Shown here one piece after another: positions 26,166 through 34,368 of a stretch of 34,552 nt of DNA. The number at the start of each line of letters is the position of its first letter. Positions within the stretch are counted from its first letter, which is position 1. The notes under the pieces are model-generated. The model ran no database searches. It saw only the letters and a list, made by a program, of their open reading frames with translations, and had not been told where the DNA came from. The stretch covers positions 1 through 34,552 of the forward strand of contig JAHJAR010000023.1 in NCBI GenBank assembly GCA_018814045.1, written 5' to 3'. A program made the position numbers and the translations under genes. This DNA comes from Planctomycetota bacterium (GTDB lineage: Bacteria > Planctomycetota > Phycisphaerae > UBA1845 > Fen-1342).

Positions 26166-27665
26166 ATGTCCGCCACAGGCGCTGAAACAACCATCGGGAG
26201 CCACAGCTTGCCCACCACCGCAGCTCGTACACCGATCACCAGTTGCCGCTCGGGACGTCTCATCATCGCTGCCCTGCTGACCCTGCTGGCCGGCGGATGC
26301 CGTAAGCCGACGCCGGCCCCACCCCGGGTTCCCGGCGACGGCCCCAGTGCCAACCCGGTTCTGCTGATTGCCGTCGACGGCCTGGAGTGGAAGCTAGTCC
26401 TGCAACTGCTCCAGGGCGGCCTGATGCCCAATCTGGCCGGCCTGATCGAGCGCGGCGAGTTCGGCCTGCTCGAGACCTTTGAGCCCACGGCCTCGCCCGT
26501 GATCTGGACCTCGGTCGCAACCGGCAAGGACGCTGCGCACCACGGCATCAGCGGCTTCGACTATCGCGGCCCGGATGGCAAGCGACGACTGTTCACCAAC
26601 ACGCAGCGCAAGACCAAGGCCCTCTGGAACATCCTCTCCGACTACGGCCTGACCGTCGCGACCGTCGGCTGGTGGATGACCTTCCCGGTTGAGCCGATCA
26701 ACGGCGTCATGGTTGCACAGACCAACACCATGGCCCAGGTCGAGACCTCCCACGGGCAGAACATCTGGAAAGGCAGCCTGGTGCGCGGTGTGCCCGGACA
26801 GGTCTATCCACCGGAGCGTCAGAACGAAATGGTCGCCGTGCTCGAAGAAGTTGACCGCGAGTTGCCGTTTACGCTGCCGCGGATCTTCAGACCGTTCCAG
26901 CATGACCCGTCGTTGCTCGGCGAGCGGCTCTGGGACGCCTGCCAGTGGGCCTTTCGGGCCGATGCGACTTACCTGCAAATCGCGACACAACTCGCTGCAC
27001 AGCGGCCGGCGTATGACCTGCTGCTGGTATATGTTGGTGGCACAGACGTCGTCGGACACCGCTTCTGGCGCTACATGGAACCGACACTCTACCGACATCC
27101 ACCGGCACCGGAGCAGATCGAGAACTTCCGCGGCGTTATCCGCGATTACTACAGCTATCTGGACCGGTCACTGGGCCAATTGCTCGACGCCGCCGACCCG
27201 AACGCGACGGTGATGCTGCTATCCGATCACGGCATGCTCCCGGTCAACCTTGAGGCCAAATTCAACCCGAACGACCCACCCACGGACGTGAACTCCGCCC
27301 ATCATTACAACGCTCCGCCCGGCGTGTTCATCGCCGCCGGGCCGCACATTCGCCGCGCTGCGCGCGACGGTCGGGCCGAGGCGCTGCGTCCGGAGGACCT
27401 GCGCACGGTGGGTGACGTATACGACATCACTCCGACGATTCTGGCACTGTTGCGCATCCCACTTGGGCAGGATATGCGTGGAAGGGTGCTCGCCGATATT
27501 GTCGTCGAGGACTTCGACATCGGCCGTCAGCCCGCCCCGCTCAAGAGCCACGACACACGCGAGTTCATCAAGAACCGACCCGAGCCCCCGGCCGGCAACC
27601 CAGCCGAGGAAGACCGCATCCGTCAGCTTCGGGCGCTCGGCTATATCACCGACGACGGCGAGTAG
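26166..27665 (+). CDS. Lipoprotein of the alkaline-phosphatase superfamily (type I phosphodiesterase-like)
   Basis: The product is about 499 residues. A lipoprotein signal is seen, RLIIAALLTLLAGGC with Cys45, after an unusually long 30-residue N-region. The phosphodiesterase fold starts with VLLIAVDGLEWK, where Asp71 is a metal ligand, then EPTASPVIWTSVATG, which holds the nucleophile Ser/Thr, then HHGISGF. Later come YVGGTDVVGHRFW and MLLSDHGM, then NSAHHYNAPPGVFIAAGPHI, supplying further Asp and His metal ligands. The substrate could be a nucleotide or a phosphoester on lipid or sugar and cannot be told. The ATG at 26166 follows a G-rich Shine-Dalgarno at good spacing, and TATACT at 26132-26137 may be its -10 box. 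The frame is open upstream to 25941 but that part is not protein-like. Confidence 0.85.
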   Translation: MSATGAETTIGSHSLPTTAARTPITSCRSGRLIIAALLTLLAGGCRKPTPAPPRVPGDGPSANPVLLIAVDGLEWKLVLQLLQGGLMPNLAGLIERGEFGLLETFEPTASPVIWTSVATGKDAAHHGISGFDYRGPDGKRRLFTNTQRKTKALWNILSDYGLTVATVGWWMTFPVEPINGVMVAQTNTMAQVETSHGQNIWKGSLVRGVPGQVYPPERQNEMVAVLEEVDRELPFTLPRIFRPFQHDPSLLGERLWDACQWAFRADATYLQIATQLAAQRPAYDLLLVYVGGTDVVGHRFWRYMEPTLYRHPPAPEQIENFRGVIRDYYSYLDRSLGQLLDAADPNATVMLLSDHGMLPVNLEAKFNPNDPPTDVNSAHHYNAPPGVFIAAGPHIRRAARDGRAEALRPEDLRTVGDVYDITPTILALLRIPLGQDMRGRVLADIVVEDFDIGRQPAPLKSHDTREFIKNRPEPPAGNPAEEDRIRQLRALGYITDDGE

Positions 27666-27756
27666 CATGCTGCGCGATACCTTGACGGGCCTGACCAATC
27701 CGCTGTAGAGTCGGCGCGCACGACCACGTGAGCCGGTCGTGATCCGCCCAAAGTGC

Positions 27757-27762
27757 AGGAGG
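27757..27762 (+). promoter_or_regulatory. Shine-Dalgarno AGGAGG deciding the metallophosphoesterase start
   Basis: A perfect AGGAGG ends 9 nt before a GTG at 27772. An in-frame GTG at 27739 lies upstream of the Shine-Dalgarno, so the later start is preferred. Confidence 0.7.
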
Positions 27763-27771
27763 ATCCCCCTG

Positions 27772-28722
27772 GTGTTTCCGGCAAGATCTTCTGGCCGCGC
27801 GGTACGGGTCTTGAACCGACGCGCGCCGCTTGAGCGCGCGCTCGTCCTCGTGGCGATGCTCATTGTGCTGCTCGGTGGCTGCACGGCGACGCGCGGTTTT
27901 GATTTTGACATTACCGCCGACATGCGCGGCTTCACGCCGCCGGAATACCCCGGCCCGCAGCATTTCCTCGGCGTATGCCAGGCGATCCGGGAGTTGGGGC
28001 CCGGCGCCTTCATGATCACACCCGGCGACGCCGACCCGCCCGACCGCGTGCGCTTGGCCCTCGACCAGGTGTTCGGCCCGGCCTACCTCTGGTATCCCGT
28101 CGTGGGCAACCACGAGCTCGATAAGCCGGAGCACATGGACTATCTGCGCGCCTACAACGCCGGCGGCGCCAAACTGCCCGGTATTGTGCACAAAGGACCT
28201 CCCGCCGTCGAGGAAACCTGCTACTCGTTCGACTATCACAACGCGCACTTCGTCGTGCTCAACCAGTACTACGACGGCCAGAGCGACGCCGCCACCGATG
28301 GTGACAGCTCTCCCGCGCTGCTGGCCTGGCTGGCCGATGACCTGGCCGCCAATCGCCGGCCGTATACGTTCGTGCTCGGCCACGAACCGGTCCTGTCCGT
28401 GCCGGATCTGGACAACGGGCGCGTACGCCACCGCGGTGACTCGCTCGACAAGTACGCCGACAACAACCACCGTTTCTGGACACTGCTGCGCGCCCACGAC
28501 GTTGTCGCTTATTTCTGCGGCCACACGCACAACGCCTCGCTGACCCGCATCAACGGCGTCTGGCAAATCGACTGTGGCCACTCCCGCGGACTCGGCGATC
28601 CCGGTGCCCCCAGTACGTTCCTGAAGGTGTATGTGCAGCCGGATGGCGTCCGCTGCGCGCTCTACCGCGACGACGCCCGCGGCGGCCGGTACGAACTGGT
28701 CTACGAGGAGCGCCTGCGCTAG
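27772..28722 (+). CDS. Calcineurin-like metallophosphoesterase lipoprotein
   Basis: The product is about 316 residues. After a basic N-region the signal ALVLVAMLIVLLGGC ends at Cys37, so it is a likely lipoprotein. Metallophosphoesterase motifs follow: ITPGDADPPD, VVGNHELD, FVLGHEPVL and FCGHTHNA. The first motif, usually DxH, reads ITADMRG, so the His is replaced by Arg. The other metal ligands are present, and the fold is certain even if the metal set may differ. It follows the phosphodiesterase-like lipoprotein on the same strand with a 106-bp gap; both are envelope phosphohydrolases and may act together. GTG is the start. Palindrome copy 4 lies just after the stop. Confidence 0.85.
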   Translation: MFPARSSGRAVRVLNRRAPLERALVLVAMLIVLLGGCTATRGFDFDITADMRGFTPPEYPGPQHFLGVCQAIRELGPGAFMITPGDADPPDRVRLALDQVFGPAYLWYPVVGNHELDKPEHMDYLRAYNAGGAKLPGIVHKGPPAVEETCYSFDYHNAHFVVLNQYYDGQSDAATDGDSSPALLAWLADDLAANRRPYTFVLGHEPVLSVPDLDNGRVRHRGDSLDKYADNNHRFWTLLRAHDVVAYFCGHTHNASLTRINGVWQIDCGHSRGLGDPGAPSTFLKVYVQPDGVRCALYRDDARGGRYELVYEERLR

Positions 28723-28776
28723 TCCAATGCTCCCCTGAACCCGCGCCGCGCAAGCTCGGCGCCGCGACCGCCTGAT

Positions 28777-28858
28777 CCGAGCCGCGCCCGTCAGGGAGCG
28801 GTTGCGTCGAGAATCGCTCGGCGGCGCCAGCAACCGCTCCCTCACGGTCGCGGCTCGG
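28777..28858. repeat. Dispersed palindrome family A, copy 4 (long-loop type)
   Basis: Nearly perfect 29-nt arms: the left begins CCGAGCCGCGCCCGTCAGGG and the right ends CCCTCACGGTCGCGGCTCGG, with two mismatches. The loop is related to that of copy 3 (both read GTC-RAGAA-YC-KCTCGG). The element lies between the convergent metallophosphoesterase and dinB genes. It is the best preserved copy in the window. Confidence 0.9.
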
Positions 28859-28913
28859 AAAGATGTCGTGATTGTAAGACACGACACCGGCCGGACGACC
28901 GACTCACAGTCGG

Positions 28914-30113
28914 CTACGGGCGCCCTTCGGAGGGTGTATCCGGCTCGTCGCGCGCCTCATGCGGACAAGCACCGCGCTTAATCGAGTCGGCGCCGAAACG
29001 CTCCCTGATCTGATCCACGATCTGGTCGAGCCGTTGCCGCCGCTCGCTCTCCGCCTGGTCAAACAGCGTCAACTGCTGGCCGCCGCGCGGCGCCAGTTGC
29101 GCGACGCCCACACCCAACAGCCGCACCGGGTGTGGCGTGGCAGCCCAGGCGTCGAACAGCTCTGCGGCGGCTTCCCAGAGTGTATCGGTCTGGTCCAGCG
29201 GCCCGGCCAGCGTCGTGCGACGGGTAATCGTCTTGAAATCAGGCCGGCGGATCTTCAGCGTGACCGTGCGGGCCGTCAGCTTGTGCCGCCGCAGTCGCCC
29301 CACCACGTGCTCCATCTGATCCAGCAGTACAGCGCGGAGGTATTCGAGATCATCGCAATCGACCGCAAAGGTGTGCTCGTGGCTGATGCTCCTGGCCTCG
29401 CGATCGGGCACCACCGGGCGGTCGTCAATGCCACGCAGCAGTTGATAGAAGTGCTCACCGACTTCGCCGAAATGGGCGCGCAACTGCCGCGCGGATAGCC
29501 GGCGCGCGTCCCCGAAAGTTGCCACCCCCAGTTCGGTGAAACGCCGCTGCGTGACCTTGCCGGCCCCCCACAGCCGCGCGATCGGCAGCGGATCGAGAAA
29601 GCCCTGGACTCCATCCGGCGGTACGACGACCAATCCGTCCGGCTTTTGCAGGTCACTGGCTAGCTTGGCCAGGAACTTGTTCGGGGCCACGCCGACGGAG
29701 GCCGTCAAGTGCGTTCCCTTGTGGATACGTGCCTTCAGCTCGCGAGCTATCTCCACAGGCGGCCCGAACAGGCGTGTCGAGCCGCCGACGTCGAGGAAGG
29801 CCTCGTCGATCGACAACGGTTCCACCAACGGCGTGAATTCCTCGAAGATGGCGGCGATCTGTCGGGAAACCTCGATATAGCGTTCCATCCGGCCCGGTAG
29901 GACGATCGCCTGCGGACACAGCCGCAGCGCCTGCGCCATCGGCATGGCACTGTGACAACCAAACGGGCGAGCTTCGTAGCTGGCCGTCGAAACCACGCCG
30001 CGCCCCTCCGGGCTGCCGCCGACGAGAACCGGCTTGCCGCGCAGCTCCGGCCGATCGCGCTGCTCGATCGCGGCGTAGAACGCATCCATGTCGATGTGCA
30101 GGATGTATCGCAT
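28914..30113 (-). CDS. dinB: DNA polymerase IV (Y-family translesion polymerase)
   Basis: It copies damaged DNA with low fidelity. The 399-residue product starts MRYILHIDMDAFYAAIEQ, with catalytic Asp8; LSIDEAFLDVGG at 100-111 supplies Asp103-Glu104. Also seen are VSTASYEARPFGCHSAMPM, TASVGVAPNKFLAKLASDLQKP and GAGKVTQRRFTELG. The little-finger domain follows, with a clamp-binding QLTLFD near 365. The start at 30113 gives the family's usual N-terminus and has GGAG nine bases upstream; an ATG at 30128 would add five residues. No LexA-type box was recognised by eye. Palindrome copy 5 lies about 90 bp upstream, between dinB and the OPT fragment. Confidence 0.96.
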   Translation of the reverse strand: MRYILHIDMDAFYAAIEQRDRPELRGKPVLVGGSPEGRGVVSTASYEARPFGCHSAMPMAQALRLCPQAIVLPGRMERYIEVSRQIAAIFEEFTPLVEPLSIDEAFLDVGGSTRLFGPPVEIARELKARIHKGTHLTASVGVAPNKFLAKLASDLQKPDGLVVVPPDGVQGFLDPLPIARLWGAGKVTQRRFTELGVATFGDARRLSARQLRAHFGEVGEHFYQLLRGIDDRPVVPDREARSISHEHTFAVDCDDLEYLRAVLLDQMEHVVGRLRRHKLTARTVTLKIRRPDFKTITRRTTLAGPLDQTDTLWEAAAELFDAWAATPHPVRLLGVGVAQLAPRGGQQLTLFDQAESERRQRLDQIVDQIRERFGADSIKRGACPHEARDEPDTPSEGRP

Positions 30114-30202
30114 AGCTTGCGGCTCCATAGTGGTGATGATACGCCATCACGGGGGCGCTACAGAATCGACGAATGGGGTTAGAACATGTCCCAAGGCTCC
30201 TT

Positions 30203-30263
30203 CCGAGCCGCGACCGTCAGCGAGCGGTTGCCGAAAAACCGCTCACCCACGCGCGCCGCTCGG
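30203..30263. repeat. Dispersed palindrome family A, copy 5 (short-loop type)
   Basis: It begins TTCCGAGCCGCGACCGTCAG. The inner stem is GAGCGGTT / AACCGCTC around GCCGAAA, the same loop as copy 1. The right arm ends GCCGCTCGG, so the outer stem has one mismatch (CCGAGCCG vs CCGCTCGG). It lies 60 bp before the point where OPT-transporter homology begins. Confidence 0.85.
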
Positions 30264-30322
30264 TTCTTCTGTTACATCTGGGGGGATCCGGGGTAGGTTC
30301 TCGGCGTCTCGGTGGAACCGGG

Positions 30323-31081
30323 CTCGATTACTGGCTTGGCATCGTGGCCATACCGCTGGTCTTCGTCTTTACGCTCATCGCCGTCAACTCCACCGCCCTG
30401 ACCTCGATCATGCCCAGCGGACCGCTGGGCAAGATCACCCAACTTGTCTACGGCGTGCTGGCTCCCGGGAATATCACCACCAACATCGCCACCGCCGGCA
30501 TCAGCGCCGAGGTTTCCGGCAACGCCGCCAACCTGATCCAGAACATCAAGCCCGGCTACATGCTGGGCGGCAAGCCGCGACTCCAGGCGATCGGCCACCT
30601 GATCGGCGCCGTCTCCGGCGCGCTCTTCTCCGTCGCAGTCTTCTATCCCCTCTTCCTGCACCATGGCCCGGCCGGGCTGGTTACGGAGGACTATCCGTTC
30701 CCTGCGGTGGTGGTCTGGAAGGCGGTTGCGGAGATCCTCACCAGGGGGCTTGACCAGTTGCCGCCCAGCGCTTTGTGGGCCGCGGCAATCGGCGGCGGAA
30801 TGGGCATCGTCTTCGAGATCCTGCGGCAGGTGACAAAGAACAAGTTCCCGCTCTCGGCCGTGGGCATCGGCCTGGCGTTTGTCATCCCGTTCAACACGTG
30901 CCTGGCCATGTTCTTCGGCGCCCTGGTGTTCTGGCTGTTGGGCAAGCGCTGGTCGAAGCCCGAGCAGCGCATGAACGAGATCTTCGTTCAGAATCAGGAA
31001 TCGATCTGTGCCGGGATCATCGCCGGTGCGGCCCTGATCGGCATCGCTGTCATGGCCCTGGAGCTGTTCGTGCTCAAGTGA
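30323..31081 (+). pseudogene. OPT family oligopeptide transporter, C-terminal fragment
   Basis: OPT proteins are proton-coupled importers of peptides or metal chelates, normally 600 residues or more with 12-16 helices. Here only about 252 residues match, from LDYWLGIVAIPLVFVFTLIAV to the natural-looking C-terminus LELFVLK. The strongest signature is NITTNIATAGISAEVSGNAA followed by NLIQNIKPGYMLGGKPRLQA. The frame stays open upstream to an ATG at 30173, but those 50 codons read through palindrome copy 5 and are not transporter sequence. The N-terminal half is therefore missing, and the gene is probably a remnant. It is convergent with the dockerin-type gene, with an 11-bp gap. A short expressed half-transporter cannot be fully excluded. 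Confidence 0.8.
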
Positions 31082-31092
31082 TCCCCCCGAAG

Positions 31093-34000
31093 TCACCCTC
31101 CGAGCAGCAGCGCCACGAACGCATCGATATCAAACGCGTTGACGACGCCATCCTCGTTGCAGTCGGCGGCGCGGTGATTGCAGGCCGGGTGGGCCGCATA
31201 GTACACGTCGTACGGTTCAACATCTTTGAGCACAACTATGAAGACGTCGATATCGAAGACGTCGAGGCGGCCGTCGCAGTTCATATCGCCGAGCTGCGGC
31301 CCATCTGGCAACGCCCAGATTTCAACGTCGTCGATATTCCAGCCGGGATAGGTCGTGGACTGGTCGGTCGGCCCCAAGCCCCAGCGCACCCGCACCGCCG
31401 GCGCACCGCCGACGTCGCAAAGGTCGCACACTTGCAGCGACCAGGCCGACTCGCTGATGGCGGCCCCGAAGTGCTCCCAGACGGTGTTCCACGTGACATC
31501 ATCGGCCGACACCTGAATATGCGCCTGGTCCCAGTTCGCCGCCTCGATTCCCAGCCAGCGTCTAAACCGCAACTCCACCGTGCTCAGGCCAGTGAAGTCC
31601 AGCGGCGTGGTCGTCAGATACTCGGTGGCCGGCAGATTGTCTGGATAATCGCCCGCGAGGTTGTATCCGTAGACGAAAGCGTCCGTGAATCCACCGGTCG
31701 GATCACCGGCGAACGATCCGCCACCCTGCGGCTGACCGAACTGCCAACCGCCGGCGACCGTCCAGCCCGGATCCATATCCAGACCAAACGCATAGATCCG
31801 CTGCCGACCTCCCACACTGATCGCGACCGCAGCGGTACCAGAGTTGTGCGTCCCATCGCTCACACTGAACCCGAGCAAATCGGCTCCCACGTGGTTGCGG
31901 AACGGCGTGTACTCGACCACTGCCCCGCCGTCCGCCAGAACGTGCGGAACGGCCACGATCGGACCTGCCACTGGGTCATCCAGCCGGCCGTGTTGCGGCA
32001 ACACCTCGATGACAAATCCCAACGGATCACCGTTCGGATCGCTCGCCGTGAGCGTCATGAGCGTGGTCATATTCGGCGGCACGGCGACTTCGTCCGCGTG
32101 CGCCACGGGCGCGTCGGAGGACATCAGCAGCACATCATCGACGAACCAGTCATCGAAAGCCCCCGCATTGCCCTGGCTCTTGCGAAAACGCAGCCGAAAA
32201 ACCGGATGAAAGGCCGCCGGCGGCAGAAACGTCTCAGCCAACTCAAACGTGGTCATGTCGTCGCCCAGCCCGGGGTGCTGCCGCAGCAACTGCCAGGCAC
32301 CGTCCTCATCCAGGTACTCGACTATCAGGTCGTCGCCGGGCTCGGGCGGGTTGCCGCCGCCGGTACGTTGCCAGGCGTAGGCGAGCAGCACGCCGGTTTC
32401 GCCGGATAGATCGATGCGCTGCGTCCACAGTTCGTCGCCCCCGGAGGGGTCACCATTGAGGCGCGCCGCGTAAGGCGGGCTGGGCGGATCAATGCCAACG
32501 TCGTCGATCGTGGCGTGAAACACGCGGCCCCACTGGCCGGCGTCAAACGTCACCGCCGCGAAATCATCGAAGAACGGCAACGCCAGAACCGGTTCGACCT
32601 GGACCGTTACGGTCGCGACATTCGAATCCCCACCATCCGGGGGAGTCCCGCCATCGTTGGCCTTGAACTCGAACAGGTCCTGGCCGACGAAATCCAGGCC
32701 AGGCGCATACAGAACCGCCTGGCCGCCATCGACCAGCGTGTAGGGCAAGTCATCCGTTGTGATCAGGTGCCCATCACCGACATCGCGCAGATCGTACGTT
32801 GGCAGGCCGGTGATGATGTAGTCGAGCGCACCGGGGGGATACGGTTCGCCATCATCGACGCCAAACAGCGCCACCACCAACGGGGTGTTGATCGGCGTGG
32901 ACGCCGTGCCGTCGGCCGCCATTGGTGGCCGCGGCCCACACGAGACGACGGCGGAGAGGTCGCTTTCGAGGAAGTCGTCCGCCAGGCCACCTCCATCTGA
33001 TAATCCCGCCAGCCCATCCGCGGCGGCGATGTCGAGCCAACTGATCTGAATCCGCCCGTCAAAGAACAGCTCGATCTGGAACGTGTTCGTCGCGAACTCG
33101 TCGTACTCGGGTACGGTGTGCCAGGTAACCGCGACGCGGTCGTCCGTCTGGTGCCAACTGACGGTACCGCGCGCCCCCGGGTCGAGATCGTCGTACAACG
33201 CGGCCACGCGTGGCAGCGCGAAATGCTCCGCGAATGACTCGCTCGGGTCCACATCGCCTGCGCCGAACGTGAGGTAACCGTTACTGCCGACGTAGATCGT
33301 GTCGTAGCTCGTGCCATACAGCGAAACCAACGCCCCCCCAGCCAGCGTGATCGCCGCGCTGTCATCGTCCGCCAGCGGCAACACCTCCCCCCCCGCCGGA
33401 TCGGTCGGCAGCAGACCGATCGCCACGGTGCAGGCGGCGTAGTAAGCGGGTGAACCATCCGGCGTTAGCAGCAGCGCGCGGAAGTCCAGATCGTTGTCCG
33501 CCACGAACTCCTCGCTGAAATAGTCGCGCACCCGCGGCGTGGCAAACGTGTAGCACGCGCCCCCGTTGTCATCCAGCGTGGCGTTGCCCGCCGAGTCTTC
33601 GACCGCAACCGCGAAGTAATACACCGTATCGTGCGACAGACCGTGCAGCTCGATTCTGTGGTACGTCCGCATGCCCGGACCTGCAACCGCGTCGTCAGGC
33701 GCGCCGCAACTCGGTCCATACCACACGGTGGCATGCGTCGGCTCGTCGGTCTCGAACGTGATCGTCGCGCGCCCCGGAGCAACCTGGGCAGCCTGCACGC
33801 CGGTGACGAGCGGCGCGTTGCAGTCCACCCCCGCCGTTTCGGTCACCTCCACGTCGAGGCCACCCTGCCCGTCGTCGGCGTCGATATACGTGGCCACAAG
33901 CACGTCACCGTCGGCGATCAGCAGTACGCCCACCTCATCCACCGTCTCCAGCGGGAGCACGCCGCGAAAAATCGCTGTGTCCGTTCCCGTCTCTTCCAGG

Positions 34001-34368
34001 GTGACCCGCTCGCCGCCGGGTTCGGCGGTCGACGTAAGCGTGACCCTCACAGTCTCGACCACGCCGCCGTCGACATTGAGATCACAATCGACAACTTGGA
34101 TCGTGGCGAGCGCACCGCACGCATACGCCGGCCGATCCAGGCTGATCCGCCCCTGCGCAGAACAGCGCAGCAGTTGCGGTCCCGCACACAACGAGAACGG
34201 CTGCGGCCCTTTCGGCACACTGTAACCATGCACTTCGACGCGGTACGCGCCGGGCGGCGGCGCATCGACGACAACCTGCTCGATGTTGTTGACCTGGTCC
34301 GGCTGGGTGCGCACCGCCGCCGCCGCCGGCTCGGCCGGATTCAGCGTCCAGGGATCGGCGGCGGACAT
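31093..34368 (-). CDS. Multidomain secreted protein with dockerin-like C-terminus, 5' end missing
   Basis: About 1,090 residues remain. From the N-terminal side: a beta-sandwich often found after subtilisin domains (PWTLNP, then VNNIEQVVVDAPPPGAYRVEV, QPFSLC); a fibronectin-III-like unit (ATITFETDEPTHATVWYG, TVYYFAVAVEDSAGN); a nidogen-like unit (TIYVGSNGYLTFG, FQIELFFDGRIQISW); two Ig/cadherin-like units; and two MAM-like jelly-roll units (FDDWFVDDVLLMS; YPGWNIDDVEIW). Last come paired dockerin-like loops GDMNCDGRLDVFDIDVF and ADCNEDGVVNAFDIDAF. By analogy the lost 5' part held a signal peptide and probably an S8 peptidase domain. Homology stops at about 34353, where a plus-strand frame begins. 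An ATG at 34368 and another at 34515 are in frame, but neither is a believable start. Confidence 0.8.
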   Translation of the reverse strand: MSAADPWTLNPAEPAAAAVRTQPDQVNNIEQVVVDAPPPGAYRVEVHGYSVPKGPQPFSLCAGPQLLRCSAQGRISLDRPAYACGALATIQVVDCDLNVDGGVVETVRVTLTSTAEPGGERVTLEETGTDTAIFRGVLPLETVDEVGVLLIADGDVLVATYIDADDGQGGLDVEVTETAGVDCNAPLVTGVQAAQVAPGRATITFETDEPTHATVWYGPSCGAPDDAVAGPGMRTYHRIELHGLSHDTVYYFAVAVEDSAGNATLDDNGGACYTFATPRVRDYFSEEFVADNDLDFRALLLTPDGSPAYYAACTVAIGLLPTDPAGGEVLPLADDDSAAITLAGGALVSLYGTSYDTIYVGSNGYLTFGAGDVDPSESFAEHFALPRVAALYDDLDPGARGTVSWHQTDDRVAVTWHTVPEYDEFATNTFQIELFFDGRIQISWLDIAAADGLAGLSDGGGLADDFLESDLSAVVSCGPRPPMAADGTASTPINTPLVVALFGVDDGEPYPPGALDYIITGLPTYDLRDVGDGHLITTDDLPYTLVDGGQAVLYAPGLDFVGQDLFEFKANDGGTPPDGGDSNVATVTVQVEPVLALPFFDDFAAVTFDAGQWGRVFHATIDDVGIDPPSPPYAARLNGDPSGGDELWTQRIDLSGETGVLLAYAWQRTGGGNPPEPGDDLIVEYLDEDGAWQLLRQHPGLGDDMTTFELAETFLPPAAFHPVFRLRFRKSQGNAGAFDDWFVDDVLLMSSDAPVAHADEVAVPPNMTTLMTLTASDPNGDPLGFVIEVLPQHGRLDDPVAGPIVAVPHVLADGGAVVEYTPFRNHVGADLLGFSVSDGTHNSGTAAVAISVGGRQRIYAFGLDMDPGWTVAGGWQFGQPQGGGSFAGDPTGGFTDAFVYGYNLAGDYPDNLPATEYLTTTPLDFTGLSTVELRFRRWLGIEAANWDQAHIQVSADDVTWNTVWEHFGAAISESAWSLQVCDLCDVGGAPAVRVRWGLGPTDQSTTYPGWNIDDVEIWALPDGPQLGDMNCDGRLDVFDIDVFIVVLKDVEPYDVYYAAHPACNHRAADCNEDGVVNAFDIDAFVALLLGG

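Noticed and set aside
28550-28882. Small minus-strand frame giving PSRDREGAVAG...LPDGRGSD
   Set aside because: It is the translation of palindrome copy 4; the same kind of peptide arises from the other copies, so it reflects the repeat and not a gene.
27646-28887. 413-codon open frame on the minus strand
   Set aside because: It is antisense to the metallophosphoesterase gene and reads through palindrome copy 4.
30775-32409. 544-codon open frame on the plus strand
   Set aside because: It is out of frame with the OPT fragment and antisense to the dockerin-type gene; no domain is visible.
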